Origin: Pochonia chlamydosporia 170
Lineage: Eukaryota > Ascomycota > Sordariomycetes > Hypocreales > Clavicipitaceae
Reading direction: 5' to 3'
DNA: 64,000 nt
Assembly (NCBI RefSeq): GCF_001653235.2
Contig: NC_035795.1
Location: 1,364,001 to 1,428,000 of the forward strand
Shown here: positions 53,540 through 64,000 of the stretch, piece by piece
Layout of the letters: each line of letters starts with the position of its first letter
Numbering within the stretch: position 1 is the stretch's first letter
The notes under the pieces: model-generated
The model's input: only the letters and a program-made list of their open reading frames with translations
What the model was told of the DNA's origin: nothing
Databases searched by the model: none
Program-made: the position numbers and the translations under genes

Positions 53540-55176
53540 TGGAAGCTGAGCTATGCGACGGACAATGTTGGCTTGAGCACTGAGACACTATTTTATGATT
53601 GATGATACCAGACACGTTTTGTTGGAGACACCGATGCAGGTACGCTTATATCCCCATGGGGTAAAACACCCAACCAAGGTAACTAACTCACCGAGCAAAA
53701 GGTCCCTGTGACCAGGGCCATTCATCCCTATGCCGCCCTGCATACTGTAAAATACTGCAGTAGATAGGTCATCTCAGATCCGAATTCTTCCGTGGTGGTT
53801 GTAACCACATTGATCTGGCGGTCGTCGGCGAGCGCCGCCTCGGTGAAGGCTTGAGCCAGTTTCGCGGTGCTGGGCGACTGGCGATAGCGATTGTCACCCC
53901 GGTGGCCGGATTCGGAGGGGGCAATCACGTTAAAAATGCAATTAATGAATTTGAAGCATTTGGAAATGCATGAATTGTGAATATGCTGTGATTGAAGGTT
54001 CGCGGCAGAAATAGACGCGCGGAAGTCTTCTAGAAGGGAACTAGGGATTTGCCGATGCACATGCACATGGTAGATGCTTGTTGAGTGGAGGGGCGGGGCT
54101 TGATGGTATTTAGATGTGAGTATGAAGCTCTATTCTATATATTGTCGTCAGTTATTGTTGTGTATTTGCGAGGGAGTGTGCTGTATGTATGTGATACCGT
54201 CTTTGTGTTGAATACCTTGAGTATGCACCATTTGCTGCGTGTCAAGGGCCACAGTGGTCAAGTGTGTCGACGAATGGTCCCCGGCGCACAAAGTCGCAAC
54301 TCACAGCCTTGGGAAACAATAAAAGTAACCGCAGCAATCGAAAAAGAGCTCAAGCTCCCTGCAGAATCGAGTGGTCAAACGTACTGCGCAAATTGTCCCG
54401 AAGACAAACTGACAGCTGAAGCCGCAAGAACCCTCAGGAAACTTCATGCAAAGCAGATGGATTTCCGCAACATTGTGCAGCAACACATCCTGCAGAACTG
54501 GCCGACAATAGTAAGCAAATATGCAAAGTTCAAGTCAATCGACACTTAAGAGGCTCCAATCTCCCAGCACATTCATTATTGGTCCGAACCTGCCTCTAGA
54601 TTTAACAAGAACTTGCTTCCCGGCAATTGACCAACCTCATATCCTTTGGTTGTAAGGCTGAGTTTGCTATTTTACACCGCGACACTTCTACCAGACAACA
54701 TCATTACCAAGCACCTCAGTCGCAACCACGGGTAATCAAACATTCACCATCAGAATTTGCAACACCAAATCAACAATCCACCCCAGCGAGGGAAAAAAAA
54801 ATAAAACATCGCATACCACCTCCCGCATCCAACTTTGGAATCAATCCCATCAACACCATTTAGGCAAGCTAAGCGCCTTTGCCCCACCACTACGGCTCCA
54901 TCCGACCCATGACAAGGTCAAACTCGCTTCACAAGCCTGCAAACCTACCCAAAGAGGCAGCCTAACCGCCGACCCGTACCCACTTTCCGCAGCCGCAACG
55001 ACGTCAACCTCAAAAAAAGACCATACAATTTTTGAACACTGTATGTGGTCCACCTGATCCTACTGTCAGTCACGAGCAACAGCCACCCGTAGACATCAAC
55101 CTCTCAACCTTTAATTCTTTCCTCTCTTTTTCTCTACATTCACAAACACACAACAAGAGCATCCAGGCTCGCAATC
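53540..55176. other. intergenic, with ribokinase promoter at the right
   Basis: 1.6 kb with no well-supported gene apart from a doubtful small frame at 54223-54549. The last 100 bp carry a CT-rich tract (about 55100-55150), common just upstream of the start in well-expressed fungal genes; it serves the ribokinase gene. Confidence 0.4.
54223..54549 (+). CDS. doubtful small hypothetical protein
   Basis: Open frame of 108 aa from ATG 54223 (MHHLLRVKGHSGQ). The second half is charged and helical (EKELKLPAESSG, LTAEAARTLRKLHAK). No signal peptide, domain or homologue is recognised, and the start context is weak. It may be a real small gene or chance. Confidence 0.2.
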   Translation: MHHLLRVKGHSGQVCRRMVPGAQSRNSQPWETIKVTAAIEKELKLPAESSGQTYCANCPEDKLTAEAARTLRKLHAKQMDFRNIVQQHILQNWPTIVSKYAKFKSIDT

Positions 55177-56145
55177 ATGCCCGCCATGGTATCCCCTCGC
55201 CCGCGCATCACCATCCTAGGCTCCCTCAACATCGACCTCGTCAGCTACGTCCCTCACCACCCACTGCCCGGAGAGACCCTCACATCCACACACTTCAACA
55301 CATCGCCCGGCGGCAAGGGCGCCAACCAAGCCGTAGCATGCGGCAAGCTCTCCCGCGCAAGTGACCTGTCCTCGCCGTCCGCCGACGTCTCCATGCTGGG
55401 CGCCGTGGGCGCAGACCAATACGGCACAACGCTACTAGACAGCCTCACGTCCTACGGCGTCGACACGTCGGGCGTGGTCGTCCGCAAGGACGGCAAGACG
55501 GGCATCGCCATCATTGTCGTGGACGAGCCGTCGGGCCAGAATAGAATCATCTTGTCGCCCGAGTCGAACCACAGCCTTTTGCCTAGGGATTTCGAGGAGC
55601 TGCCCTCCCCGAAGCCAGACCTGCTGATAATGCAGCTGGAGGTGCCGTTTGATACGGTTATACAGGCTATCAAGGCTGCTAAGAGCGAGAGCATTCCCGT
55701 CTTGTTGAATCCTGCGCCGGCGCAGGGTCTTCCGGCGGATGTGTACGATGGGCTGGCGCACTTGATTGTGAATGAGACGGAGGCGTCGATTCTTTCTGGG
55801 CGGCCAGAGTCTGACTTGGAGGACAGGGCTGGATTGGATGGCGTTGGCAACATCTTTTTGGAACGCGGTGTGCAGCATGTGGTTATTACGCTGGGCGGAC
55901 GAGGCGTTTACTACGCAACCAAGGATGGAAAGAAGGAGTTGGTCCCCGCGCTCAAGGCGAATGTTGTTGATACTACGGCCGCTGGTGACACATTTGTGGG
56001 ATCTTACGCATTATCCGTGGTGAATGCAGGTGAACACGAGTTTGATATTGCCGCTGCTGTCAGGGCAGCTAACAGGGCGTCGGCAATTACGGTTTCGCGA
56101 AAAGGCGCTCAAATATCTATTCCCTGGAAGGACGAGTTGCAATAG
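55177..56145 (+). CDS. RBK1: ribokinase
   Basis: Intronless, 322 aa, ATG at 55177 (MPAMVSPRPR). PfkB-family ribokinase: substrate-binding start ILGSLNIDLVSYV, the GGKGANQAVA signature near 48-57, LLNPAPAQGLP, VNETEASILSG, and the catalytic/anion-hole motif DTTAAGDTFVGSYAL with the conserved Asp near 271. It phosphorylates D-ribose at O5 to ribose-5-phosphate, feeding the pentose phosphate pathway and nucleotide synthesis. Length is normal and no residue of the active site is missing. The next gene (minus strand) is convergent and begins 100 bp downstream. Confidence 0.95.
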   Translation: MPAMVSPRPRITILGSLNIDLVSYVPHHPLPGETLTSTHFNTSPGGKGANQAVACGKLSRASDLSSPSADVSMLGAVGADQYGTTLLDSLTSYGVDTSGVVVRKDGKTGIAIIVVDEPSGQNRIILSPESNHSLLPRDFEELPSPKPDLLIMQLEVPFDTVIQAIKAAKSESIPVLLNPAPAQGLPADVYDGLAHLIVNETEASILSGRPESDLEDRAGLDGVGNIFLERGVQHVVITLGGRGVYYATKDGKKELVPALKANVVDTTAAGDTFVGSYALSVVNAGEHEFDIAAAVRAANRASAITVSRKGAQISIPWKDELQ

Positions 56146-56245
56146 ACATCATGTATAAAAGGTTGAAATAAAAAAAGTTTAAAATATTCTACTCTTGCCC
56201 CTTGGAATTTGCCCTTGAATCTAATATACTTGGGTGAATGCTGTC

Positions 56246-58057
56246 TTAGAACCATGATCCCCAATCCCAGAAGCTCGAGTCCTTGCGTTTCAGTCTTGCG
56301 TTTGTATTCTGGTGTCTGCGCAGCGCATCACCGTCAGGACAGGGAGTGGGCGCCAATGCTCGCAATGCCCTCTCTCCAAAGTAGTACATATCGCGAACTG
56401 GAGTACTCGGGCCCTGTTTGGAGTTTTCTGGCCCATCCACCAGCTGCACGCGCTGTCTTGTTCGCAGTCCACTACTTGGATTTCGAGGATTCATAGAATT
56501 TCCGTCAAGAACGTACCGTTGGAGACCACTCGTCCGATTTGGATGGTCTGCGTTAAAGTTGAACGTCATGGGAAATTCGCTAGTTGTTTGTTGCATGGGC
56601 GAAACAGCATGGCATTCGCCGGCTCTCGACATCGGCATCTGAGAATCTGAGATCTGCCGCTGCATGCTGATTGCTTTTTCATCCCCCCAATGCTGTACCA
56701 TTAGTGGGAAAAGGCTATTTTGCAGTGCCTTGCTTCGATGTGACCAAACAGAACTGTTGGTTTTACGCCCAATAGCTGCTGTGGCTTTTGTTTCCATACG
56801 GCTTTGGAGGTTGCAGAGCCCCTTTTGAGGTGGCTCCGCATTTGCGATTTCGGGGAAAGCTGAATGGTGATACGATACTCGAATGTCCATAAGTTGCGTT
56901 TGGACATTACCCAGTTGAAGTTCCAATTCCTCCATTAGTTCATTAGACCTTGATCGAGAATGCCTAACCTCGGGTTTGCCCGCTCTAGGACGCAGGAGGA
57001 TATGAACAACAATCAGGACGCTAGTGCCGGCATAGATAGTCCTGAAGTCCCATTAGTTGTACGTTCAGATTGTGTGGACATTTAGGCTGACGAACGTTGG
57101 CCACGACTGTTCATGCACCACGTCCAATATAGCCGTTCCTGGTTTTGCCAAAACTTCCATGGTTAAGTCATAGAGACAACCAAAGTCAAAGAACCGATCT
57201 GTTAACGAAATTAGGAGAAAATTCCTAGCCTGCCAACGAAGAGGTTACACACCCAGTTTATGATTGATGTATGTTCCGGGTACAACATTGGCCTCTGGCT
57301 CGTCGGCGAAGGGTGCCTTGGTGGAAGATATTTGAGAGAGCTTGCCAGATATTTCTACTGCAACCCATAAACTGTTCTCTGTTCCATCCAGTTCCTTTTG
57401 TTGTGGTGTAACAACAACACGAGGCGATAGAATGTATGTCCTCGTATTTTGCGATATATGTCGTGGGCTTAACAAGTTACAGGGCGCTTGTGGTGTCCGA
57501 GGCTCAAACGTATGATTGGATTCACAACATTGTTGAAGATTGTTGTCACTCGCAGAAGTTGACTCCATTTCGTAGGATGATTGTGACGAGAGTCGACAGC
57601 AGTCCGTGCTCGTCTTCAACTGCGAGGAGCACGTGGACGATACTCTCCCGCTGGATTCTGTTTGTGAGGAGTGAGATCGACCGATCGTTAGATATCTCTT
57701 GTAATTTCTGATATTCGGAGTTGACCTCCTCAGCAATCCTCGGCATCTTGCAATAGCTTCCTCCTAGGGCCGGGTTTGGGAGTCTCTCAAATCCACCGAG
57801 CTGGCCCAAAAGCCTCGCACTGCCGGATTTGGACGTTGCATGCGTCTCTTGAAGACTTGTAAATATTTTGTCCTATCGGTTATGCTCGAGATGTCGCTGT
57901 CGCTTTCGTTTATCGATGCATTTGTATTGGCCTCTAATTCATTGTCGTACTCATTACCTCGGCATCGCTTCACAATTCGCAACGGACTGGGTCTATCGCG
58001 TTTATGTTTTTGCGATGCCTCGGTGGTCTGTTCTTGGTAAGATGTCATTCTAGTCAT
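56246..58057 (-). CDS. unrecognised protein with a possible membrane segment
   Basis: Proposed exons: 58057-57821, 57763-57253, 57198-57096, 57041-56246; 1647 nt, 548 aa. Introns 1 to 3 are 57, 54 and 54 bp, and the frame is kept across all. The N-terminal half is Ser/Thr-rich with basic patches (KHKRDRP, RRSTPNIRNYKRYL). Exon 3 (DRFFDFGCLYDLTMEVLAKP) and the start of exon 4 have the look of a folded, conserved core, followed by a hydrophobic stretch (TTIYAGTSVLIVVHILLRPR) that could span a membrane. A short helical segment (NELMEELELQLGNVQTQL) and a disordered tail ending DWGSWF follow. I do not recognise the family. Donor 3 is GTTCGT, a weaker site, so that border is less certain. Confidence 0.6.
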
Positions 58058-58535
58058 GTGTTGTAACTGAGTAAGATTTCGCCTGTTATAGAGGGAGGGG
58101 ATGGCTAGATATCAAGTCAAGATGCGGCTGGTGAATAGGTCAAAGTCAGAGAAAAAATCGCACGTCATACATAATGACAGCCACGATCACAGCTGTGGAA
58201 AGAGCGACTATTAGAAATGCAAAAACACCCAGACCTGAGTGCCACAGCTCCCAATCACAGTATATGGCGGATTCCCAACACTCCATGGCACCGACAAAAC
58301 CCGTAAAAGGATGAATGTGGAAACGCAATAAAGGAGACACCCGAACAATGGAATCAAGAATACTGACTTGGTTGGGTATCAACGAGAATCGCTAGGTCTA
58401 TGTTTGCTATCAGAATATTTAGGCAATTAGGAATGACTCAGTGGTCAGTGAACTGGGGGCATTCATTGCAAGTGCCGCCTCTGTGCAATGATTTCGCTGT
58501 TGCAGGCGTTCCGTACCGAAAGAACCACCAATCGC

Positions 58536-59703
58536 TCAAGCAGCGCTGCCGAGTGTACGACGAAGGTTTTCTTTTACAGACTCCACATCAGCCTCCTCCA
58601 TTGCGAGGAAGCGAATCTGCGAATGCTTTGTTAGCCCTCACTTTGTAAATTTTGGTTACTGTTTGCTTACCATCTCGTCCGGCACGCCTGATCCTCCGTA
58701 CAACACAGGCTCAGAAAGGCTTGCAGCGATGCCCTTCTTGACTCTATCTTCCCACACGCCATCCCAATTCCACTCCCCAGGTCGTCGTGTGGCGGTGGTA
58801 GGAGATTGAACAGGCTTTTCTGTTTTCCCAGGAGAGCCGGCTTTAGTCCCGTCCGCATCGACATTCTCACTACTGCTTGACGCCTGGTCCGAGAGCTTGC
58901 CCTGTTTTCGTCGATGAGTTCGCCACGCGTGCCAGGCTCCAGGATTTCCCGCAGCAGCTAAAGGAACCGTGTCAAGTACTTCTGACGTATCAAAAGTACT
59001 TCTAATATACTTGAGCACACTGTATATAGATATGTTAGGTCGCTGGTTCTGCCTGTAGCCCGGGGAGCTTGCGTTGGATGGCTCCGGTGATGTGACGCTT
59101 CCCTCCGTCGGCGCACTCGTTTGATTAGTCCCTGAACTAACATTCCCTTCGCCGCTGACCTTTCTTCCAGAAGACTCGGAACGCCTTCCACGAGCAAACC
59201 ACTCTGGGAACCCATGCCTCAGACTGAAGCCTCCCGGGGGCAGTCGCTCCTGATCAGCCGCACTGACAGTACCATAATCTTGAACCTCTGTTGTGTACAT
59301 ATATGTCGTCAGGGGAGTTATTAATGGGTGAAATATGTCGGTCGAAAAGAGGATAAAAGGTGGAAGGCTCGGATACATCTCTGGAAATGAGATCTGAAAC
59401 CGCAACACAGCTGGTGCGTAAGCTCCTGTCCACCATCTCGTTAATCGTATACATTGTGGCGAAAAGGTTGCGATTGTGGTGGGGTAAAATTCTAACCATC
59501 GCGAACGAATAAAACTGCTGACCATAATGTAGGATCTCCGGGAGTAAGACTAAGAAATATGCCTTCAGGGCAAGCCTGCTTCAACCCCGTGCTGGGCACC
59601 CATGGTTAGTACGTCTGCGACGTTGCACAGACTGGTGTCAAACTAACAACTCAGATAATAAATGTTGCTTCCGTAATGAAGGAAGGTCCCCTAGGTGAGC
59701 CAT
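58536..59703 (-). CDS. AKTIP/FTS-like inactive E2 (UEV) protein
   Basis: Exons as modelled: 59703-59651, 59591-59497, 59425-58671, 58616-58536; 984 nt, 327 aa. The E2 fold is seen as LSLTPGDPTLWSAVLFVRDG, LRFQISFPEMYPSLPPFILF, DIFHPLITPLTTYMYTT and LPPGGFSLRHGFPEWF, with no cysteine at the catalytic position. The late ISIYSVLKYIRSTFDT and the C-terminal RFLAMEEADVESVKENLRRT match the fungal relatives of AKTIP/FTS, a partner of Hook and FHIP in dynein-driven endosome movement; the partner assignment is inferred. The donor of exon 1 is ambiguous (59650 or 59643); the choice here uses a perfect TACTAAC branch followed by CCCAG. Confidence 0.7.
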
Positions 59704-60161
59704 CCTCACTGCGTCGATAATTCTTCCCACAATATCGCTGTCTAGCTGAAGAATTTGGTGATGTTGATTTCCAGGGTACCTAGGTACCTGCCAAGCAACG
59801 GTGACATCTGGGGAGCTCTTTGGTTGGGCGGTGTGTCGGGCGGTGAAAGATTCTGCCAGAGGAACTTTGCCCCACGACATCATCATCGTGGGGCTGGCAA
59901 AGAGTCATATGGCGGGGCACACAATTCTGCCATGTTGAAGGTCAAGGACGGAGTTTCTGTGAGAGCTTCAAGGAAGATTGACGGGAGGTTTTCAAATTTA
60001 GGCCAAACCCATGCCAAGTTTTATTGCGCATGGGAGTCAATAAATCTCTCTATATAATAGTGAATTCGTTCAATCAATACTGTCCTCCAGCGTCATTGGA
60101 ACACGAGATGCTGGACGTCCATTGCCACCTGACCCTTTGGTTTATATATCGTAGATATGGA
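59704..60161. promoter_or_regulatory. AKTIP-like promoter and CCDC124 3' flank
   Basis: Includes the perfect palindrome GGTACCTAGGTACC (59775-59788), about 75 bp upstream of the AKTIP-like ATG. No gene seen. Confidence 0.45.
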
Positions 60162-60901
60162 TTAGTGTCCCAGGCGCTTCTCAACCTTGGATCTCTCGTG
60201 GGATTTGACTTGGTCCAGGTCCTCCCGGGTGGCATTATAAGCGGCGGTTACCTGATTGAACGGGTTCTCGGGACTCTTGTCGAACTCCTTTCGTATCCTC
60301 TGCTTGCGCTGGTCCAGGCGAAGGCCGACACCGCTACCATCCGCCTTCATCTCTGCGAGTCTTCTCTCCTCGTACTTCGCAAATGCGGCAGCAAATCTCT
60401 TCTCTGGATGTTTGTCTATCTTAGTATCATCTGAGCCGGTCGCTAGTGATAGAGCGTCAAGCGCGTTGTCGATACCGGAGGCGCTCAAGGACGAAGGTGA
60501 GTCGCCATCGAGCTGGGATAGGTCCAAACCGCGAGACTTCTTGACTGGAGCCTTTGATTTCTTGGGTTCGGCCCGCCCGCCCATGCTAGCCTCCTCTTCT
60601 TTTAGAAGGGCATCTTTCTCGGCCTTCTTCGCTGCTTGTTCAGCCTTCTTGGCAGCATCTGCTTCCCTGGAGCGACACAGGCGCAGTTAGTACTCAAAGC
60701 ATGACTGATTGGTTATAATTCGCAAAAATCCATGACGTGAGGAACATACTTTTTTGAGTTATTCTTGCTTCCCTTCTGCCACTTTTCGGTTTCCTCAGCC
60801 TCGGCTCGAGCATCTGCAGCTGCAGCTTTCTGCGCGGCAGCCTCGGTCTTGCGAGCGTTGCCCGCAACCTTTTTGGTATTCTCGCCCTTCTTGCCCGCCA
60901 T
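60162..60901 (-). CDS. LSO2: CCDC124/Lso2-type ribosome-associated coiled-coil protein
   Basis: Two exons, 60901-60750 and 60666-60162; 657 nt, 218 aa. The N-terminus is a highly charged Lys/Ala/Glu coiled coil starting MAGKKGENTKKVAGNARKTE, the usual CCDC124 beginning. The C-terminal DUF1014 part is well conserved: HPEKRFAAAFAKYEERRLAE, LRLDQRKQRIRKEFDKSPEN, PFNQVTAAYN. Lso2/CCDC124 binds the GTPase centre and mRNA channel of idle 80S ribosomes and helps restart translation after starvation. Human CCDC124 is 223 aa, so the length fits. The intron donor GTATGT lies inside an A-rich stretch (AAAAAA-GT). Confidence 0.9.
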
Positions 60902-63900
60902 GACAAGGGACTATGGGCTCGGCAATGCTCGGACGTAGGTTGGGCAATGACAAAGCTGGTTCAGAGATAGGTCACTTGAGGTGTGCCCAAATTTTGATAA
61001 AGGACGTGTCGGGTGGCTGCTGTTGCGGGTTTGTTGTGATACCGGGCTCACCGTGGTTGCAGTGCAGAGTGTTTGGAGGACGTGGTTGTTGATGTCTAGG
61101 TTGGAGTCATTGGACAACCTGAACGACCAGGTGGGCTGGTGGGCTGAAAGTTGTGGACTCTGGGTCGGCATGGACCGTCACGTTGTAAAAGTCATGGATG
61201 TGTCGGTGACAAGACATCCATCAGCTCATGGTCTTGGGTGGCTCATCGTCCTAAGTCTTGACTCCTCAGCATCAACAGATCAATAAGGCACCAGACTTCA
61301 GACCTCCAGATGTCGTGGTCTTTCCTGTTGTTGGCTTCCTGCACCCCACAGTCCAACTCTTCCAGCTTGATGCTTGATGGGGTAGTTCTCTGATAATGTT
61401 GGTGCCATTTCGGTTTCGCAAGCCCCATTTCCAACATGACGTCCCCTCTTGCATTCTCCCAGCTGTTCAAGTCCCCGTCTAGATTTGCAAGGGTCTGTCT
61501 GTCTGCGGGCGCAGTCGCTTAGGCCAGCTTCAACACGAGTTTTGCCAGTCAGTCCGTCAGCCAGCTGGTCATTGAGGCCGGAAACAGAAGATCCAACTTC
61601 AAAACTCTGCATGCAGAGGTAAATGGGCCCAAGCATCGTTAGGTTCGGTCTTCTTACTGACCTATTGCCCTTTTTTACCCCATGTGCATCGTTGATACCG
61701 GACCGTTAAGGGATCTGTTTGTTCAAGCCTCTCTGGCGTCCTTCCTATGCGTCATTGTGCGTTGTCGCGCCAGCGCGTATGTTCTGAAGGAGCCGAGTCT
61801 TTCCATGCATCCACGCTTGGGAGGACTCTAAATTGCAAGATGCAGATGCACTTTGACGCGTGAGCATGCACGTCTAGGCTTGCGAGCATACATGGACGAC
61901 CGCTTCGTCTGTCCTGGGAGAGGAACAAAGAGACCGAAAAACAAAAAGAGGCCGACGCCCTGCGGTCCCGTCTTATGAAGTACCTTGTAAGTACTCCGGA
62001 GTTACATATCCACCAAACGCGGCAGCATATCTCAAGACATCTGTATCAATATCTTTGGACAGTCATGACGGAAAAGGTGCATCGCCATGGCCGAGACCCT
62101 TTGGCAAGCTGTCATTTGTCGCTTCACTTGGAGCATACCCCAGAAAGGCATCCGGTCTGACAGTCTTATGGCAGCTGACTTGTTCAGCGATGCAGGCTAT
62201 CTGCAGATATCTTCCAGGGTGCAGATGCATTTCCGGGGGTTATTGGTTACCATTTGTTCTCGTGCGTCCATGAAAATATCTTATTCGAAGATTCTATACT
62301 GGCTGACGGGCATCTGCGTGGCCAGCCCAAGGCGAATTGACCGGTTATCAATGCTCTTGAGGAGGTCCGTCACAAAAGCGGCCCATGTGCTACTTTCGTG
62401 TAACGCAGTCGACGTCATTTGATGCCAACTCTGCAAGCATATCCCGCCCTTTTGTTTTTGGACAGGCATTTGTCCTTGTTGGAAACCGGCATCATGTTGG
62501 GACCTGTACTTTGTGAGATCACACGAAGCAGTACTCCGTACCTTTATGATGTGCTGTGGCCTGTTCCGCCACAACTGGGAGTTATAATTACCAACAGTTG
62601 GATGCATCGTGTGACTGCCTCACCACACAGTTCAGCTTGCGCCCTGCTCCACGCCCTGGTCCGCTGCCTCTCTGGCTACTTATTTCCGGGCCTGCCCTTG
62701 GCTTGTTGAGCTTTGTCATCTGTGCCTTGGTTTGTGTGCTTTAGTCAGGCTTTTCCCTCTCCCAACCACCTGTGCTACTCTCATTTTGTGGTGTGGGAGC
62801 TGAGATGGAGCTGGGATGTGTATTATTTCATCAGATGAGGGTCCAGTTGCCATTTCAATGCCACCATGTTGGGAGCCCTTTTTGTGACCAGTTCGCATAT
62901 GCACATGCATTCGTATACCAGAGATTCATCATTGTAGATAGATGGAATATATAGTGCAGTCTCCAGTCCCCGGTAACATTCCATATCAGTCAAGTAACTA
63001 TTCGTCCGAACAAAGCTGCACACGACCGGTTTGTGTGTGGCGCTTGATGCCTCTGCATCCCCGCAGAAGTCACGGGGGGGTGATTACGCCCAACTCGAAA
63101 CAGGAGGTCTGTTGTTTTTGCCAATGGCCCAGATTGTCGCCTCATTACCGTTGTGGGTGTGGCTTGCAGTATTGCAGTGTCGTTGACCTATCAAGCCGAG
63201 GTGACAACAAGGGTCTTGAAATTGTCACCTTCTAAAGAACACATCCAAACGCACTGTCTCAGCAGAATATGCGGTGTCCAGGACCACACCAGCACATGAT
63301 CTTGTTTCACTGTTTTCCTGCCCTCAGAACGCAGAAGCATATGGTCCTCCAGGGGGTGTTGCCTGGCCGTGAGAAAATGTAAACAGTGACATTGCTCCGA
63401 CGTGATAAAGACTATGGAGCAAATTTGAGCTTTGTTGCAAGGTCCAGATGTTTGACAGGATGGTACACCAGCCAGGGCACCAATCATCGTGCAGCCGTCA
63501 ACCTGTTAATTCGGGAATGTAGTTTGTGCTGAGTACGGGATCGTGTTTATGTCAGTGTTGGAGACATATGTATGTTTTGGCTGAAGTGCTCTGCGAATCT
63601 TGGAGTTTCGAGGTTGGTGTGATTTTGCAGCCACGGTTGCGTCAGTGTGGCGGGATAACGTCACAATCCGTCACAAGTCTGTGATGGGAGTGTTTATGGT
63701 GTACTCCGTACTCCGTAAGTGTGAGTGAAACGACACCTTCTGCGGTCTAATGGTCCAATTGGGTTGGTGGGACCCCAGGCATTCAGATTCTCACGTTTGT
63801 CAGATATCGTATTTCCCAGCCGGATGTGATAGATCAAGCCTTGATAGGCAAGAAGAGCTCAACTGTAAGCAAGACTTCAGCGTGTTCACTGCGGATGTGC

Positions 63901-64000
63901 CTGAGCTATATGGTGACGCTGACTACAGTACTCCGTACTATGACAAGTAGTCAAGGAGGTCCATTCTTAGCGATATCGTGGCCACGACTTCATTTTGGCT
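60902..64000. other. 3.1-kb gene-free right end with GTACTCCGTA motifs
   Basis: The first part is the CCDC124 promoter. From about 61300 on no gene could be supported on either strand. GTACTCCGTA occurs at 62531-62540, 63701-63710 (extended by a second CTCCGTA) and 63928-63937. The frames seen have irregular composition and no domains. It may be the long upstream region of a gene beyond the window. Confidence 0.45.

Noticed and set aside
53728..54066. 112-codon open frame on the minus strand
   Set aside because: It has no ATG at its beginning in frame, no recognisable domain, and no splice signals joining it to anything.
58146..58382. 78-codon minus-strand frame ending in a hydrophobic stretch resembling a membrane helix
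   Set aside because: The frame starts at TTG, the only internal ATG gives a short peptide, and it sits in the spacer between two better genes.

Overview
The window is nuclear DNA of a filamentous ascomycete, most likely a sordariomycete close to Hypocreales. Evidence: GT-AG introns of about 50-135 bp with CTAAC-type branch sites, two Zn2Cys6 regulators, single-copy Pezizomycotina housekeeping genes, and a short repeat pair differing only by transitions (RIP-like). The genus cannot be fixed from sequence alone. Exon borders below were read by hand from splice signals; each spliced model keeps one open frame whose length is a multiple of three.

Layout. 1-6.6 kb: metallophosphoesterase, a RIP-marked pseudogene with a duplicated 125-bp block, proteasome ATPase Rpt4, an exon-junction-complex recycling factor (PYM) and complex III subunit Qcr9. 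7.3-18.4 kb: a Cue1-like ERAD factor, Not2 of CCR4-NOT, a Zng1-type metallochaperone, a MOB3/phocein STRIPAK subunit and a Zn2Cys6 regulator. 18.4-26.3 kb: almost 8 kb without a supportable gene, lying upstream of that regulator. 26.3-41 kb: a membrane-anchored MOSC protein, condensin Smc2 and the chromosomal passenger scaffold INCENP (head to head, sharing a promoter rich in palindromes), a mitochondrial Mss116-like helicase and Pex7.

41.5-50.4 kb is the most unusual part. In order it holds a regulator with two Zn2Cys6 clusters, an unrecognised secreted protein, an UNC93-like MFS transporter and, divergent from the transporter, one polypeptide joining a MurQ-type N-acetylmuramate-6-phosphate etherase to a BadF/BadG-type amino-sugar kinase. 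Both glutamates known to act in MurQ catalysis are kept. Together these look like a sensing, secretion, uptake and breakdown unit for bacterial cell-wall amino sugars; that reading is inference. The promoters in this block contain inverted CGG repeats of the kind Zn2Cys6 proteins bind.

50.8-61 kb returns to housekeeping: an AlkB-type demethylase carrying a CUE and a GRF domain, Rib7 (riboflavin), ribokinase, an unrecognised four-exon gene, an AKTIP-like inactive E2 and a CCDC124/Lso2-type ribosome factor. 61-64 kb shows no gene but repeated GTACTCCGTA motifs.
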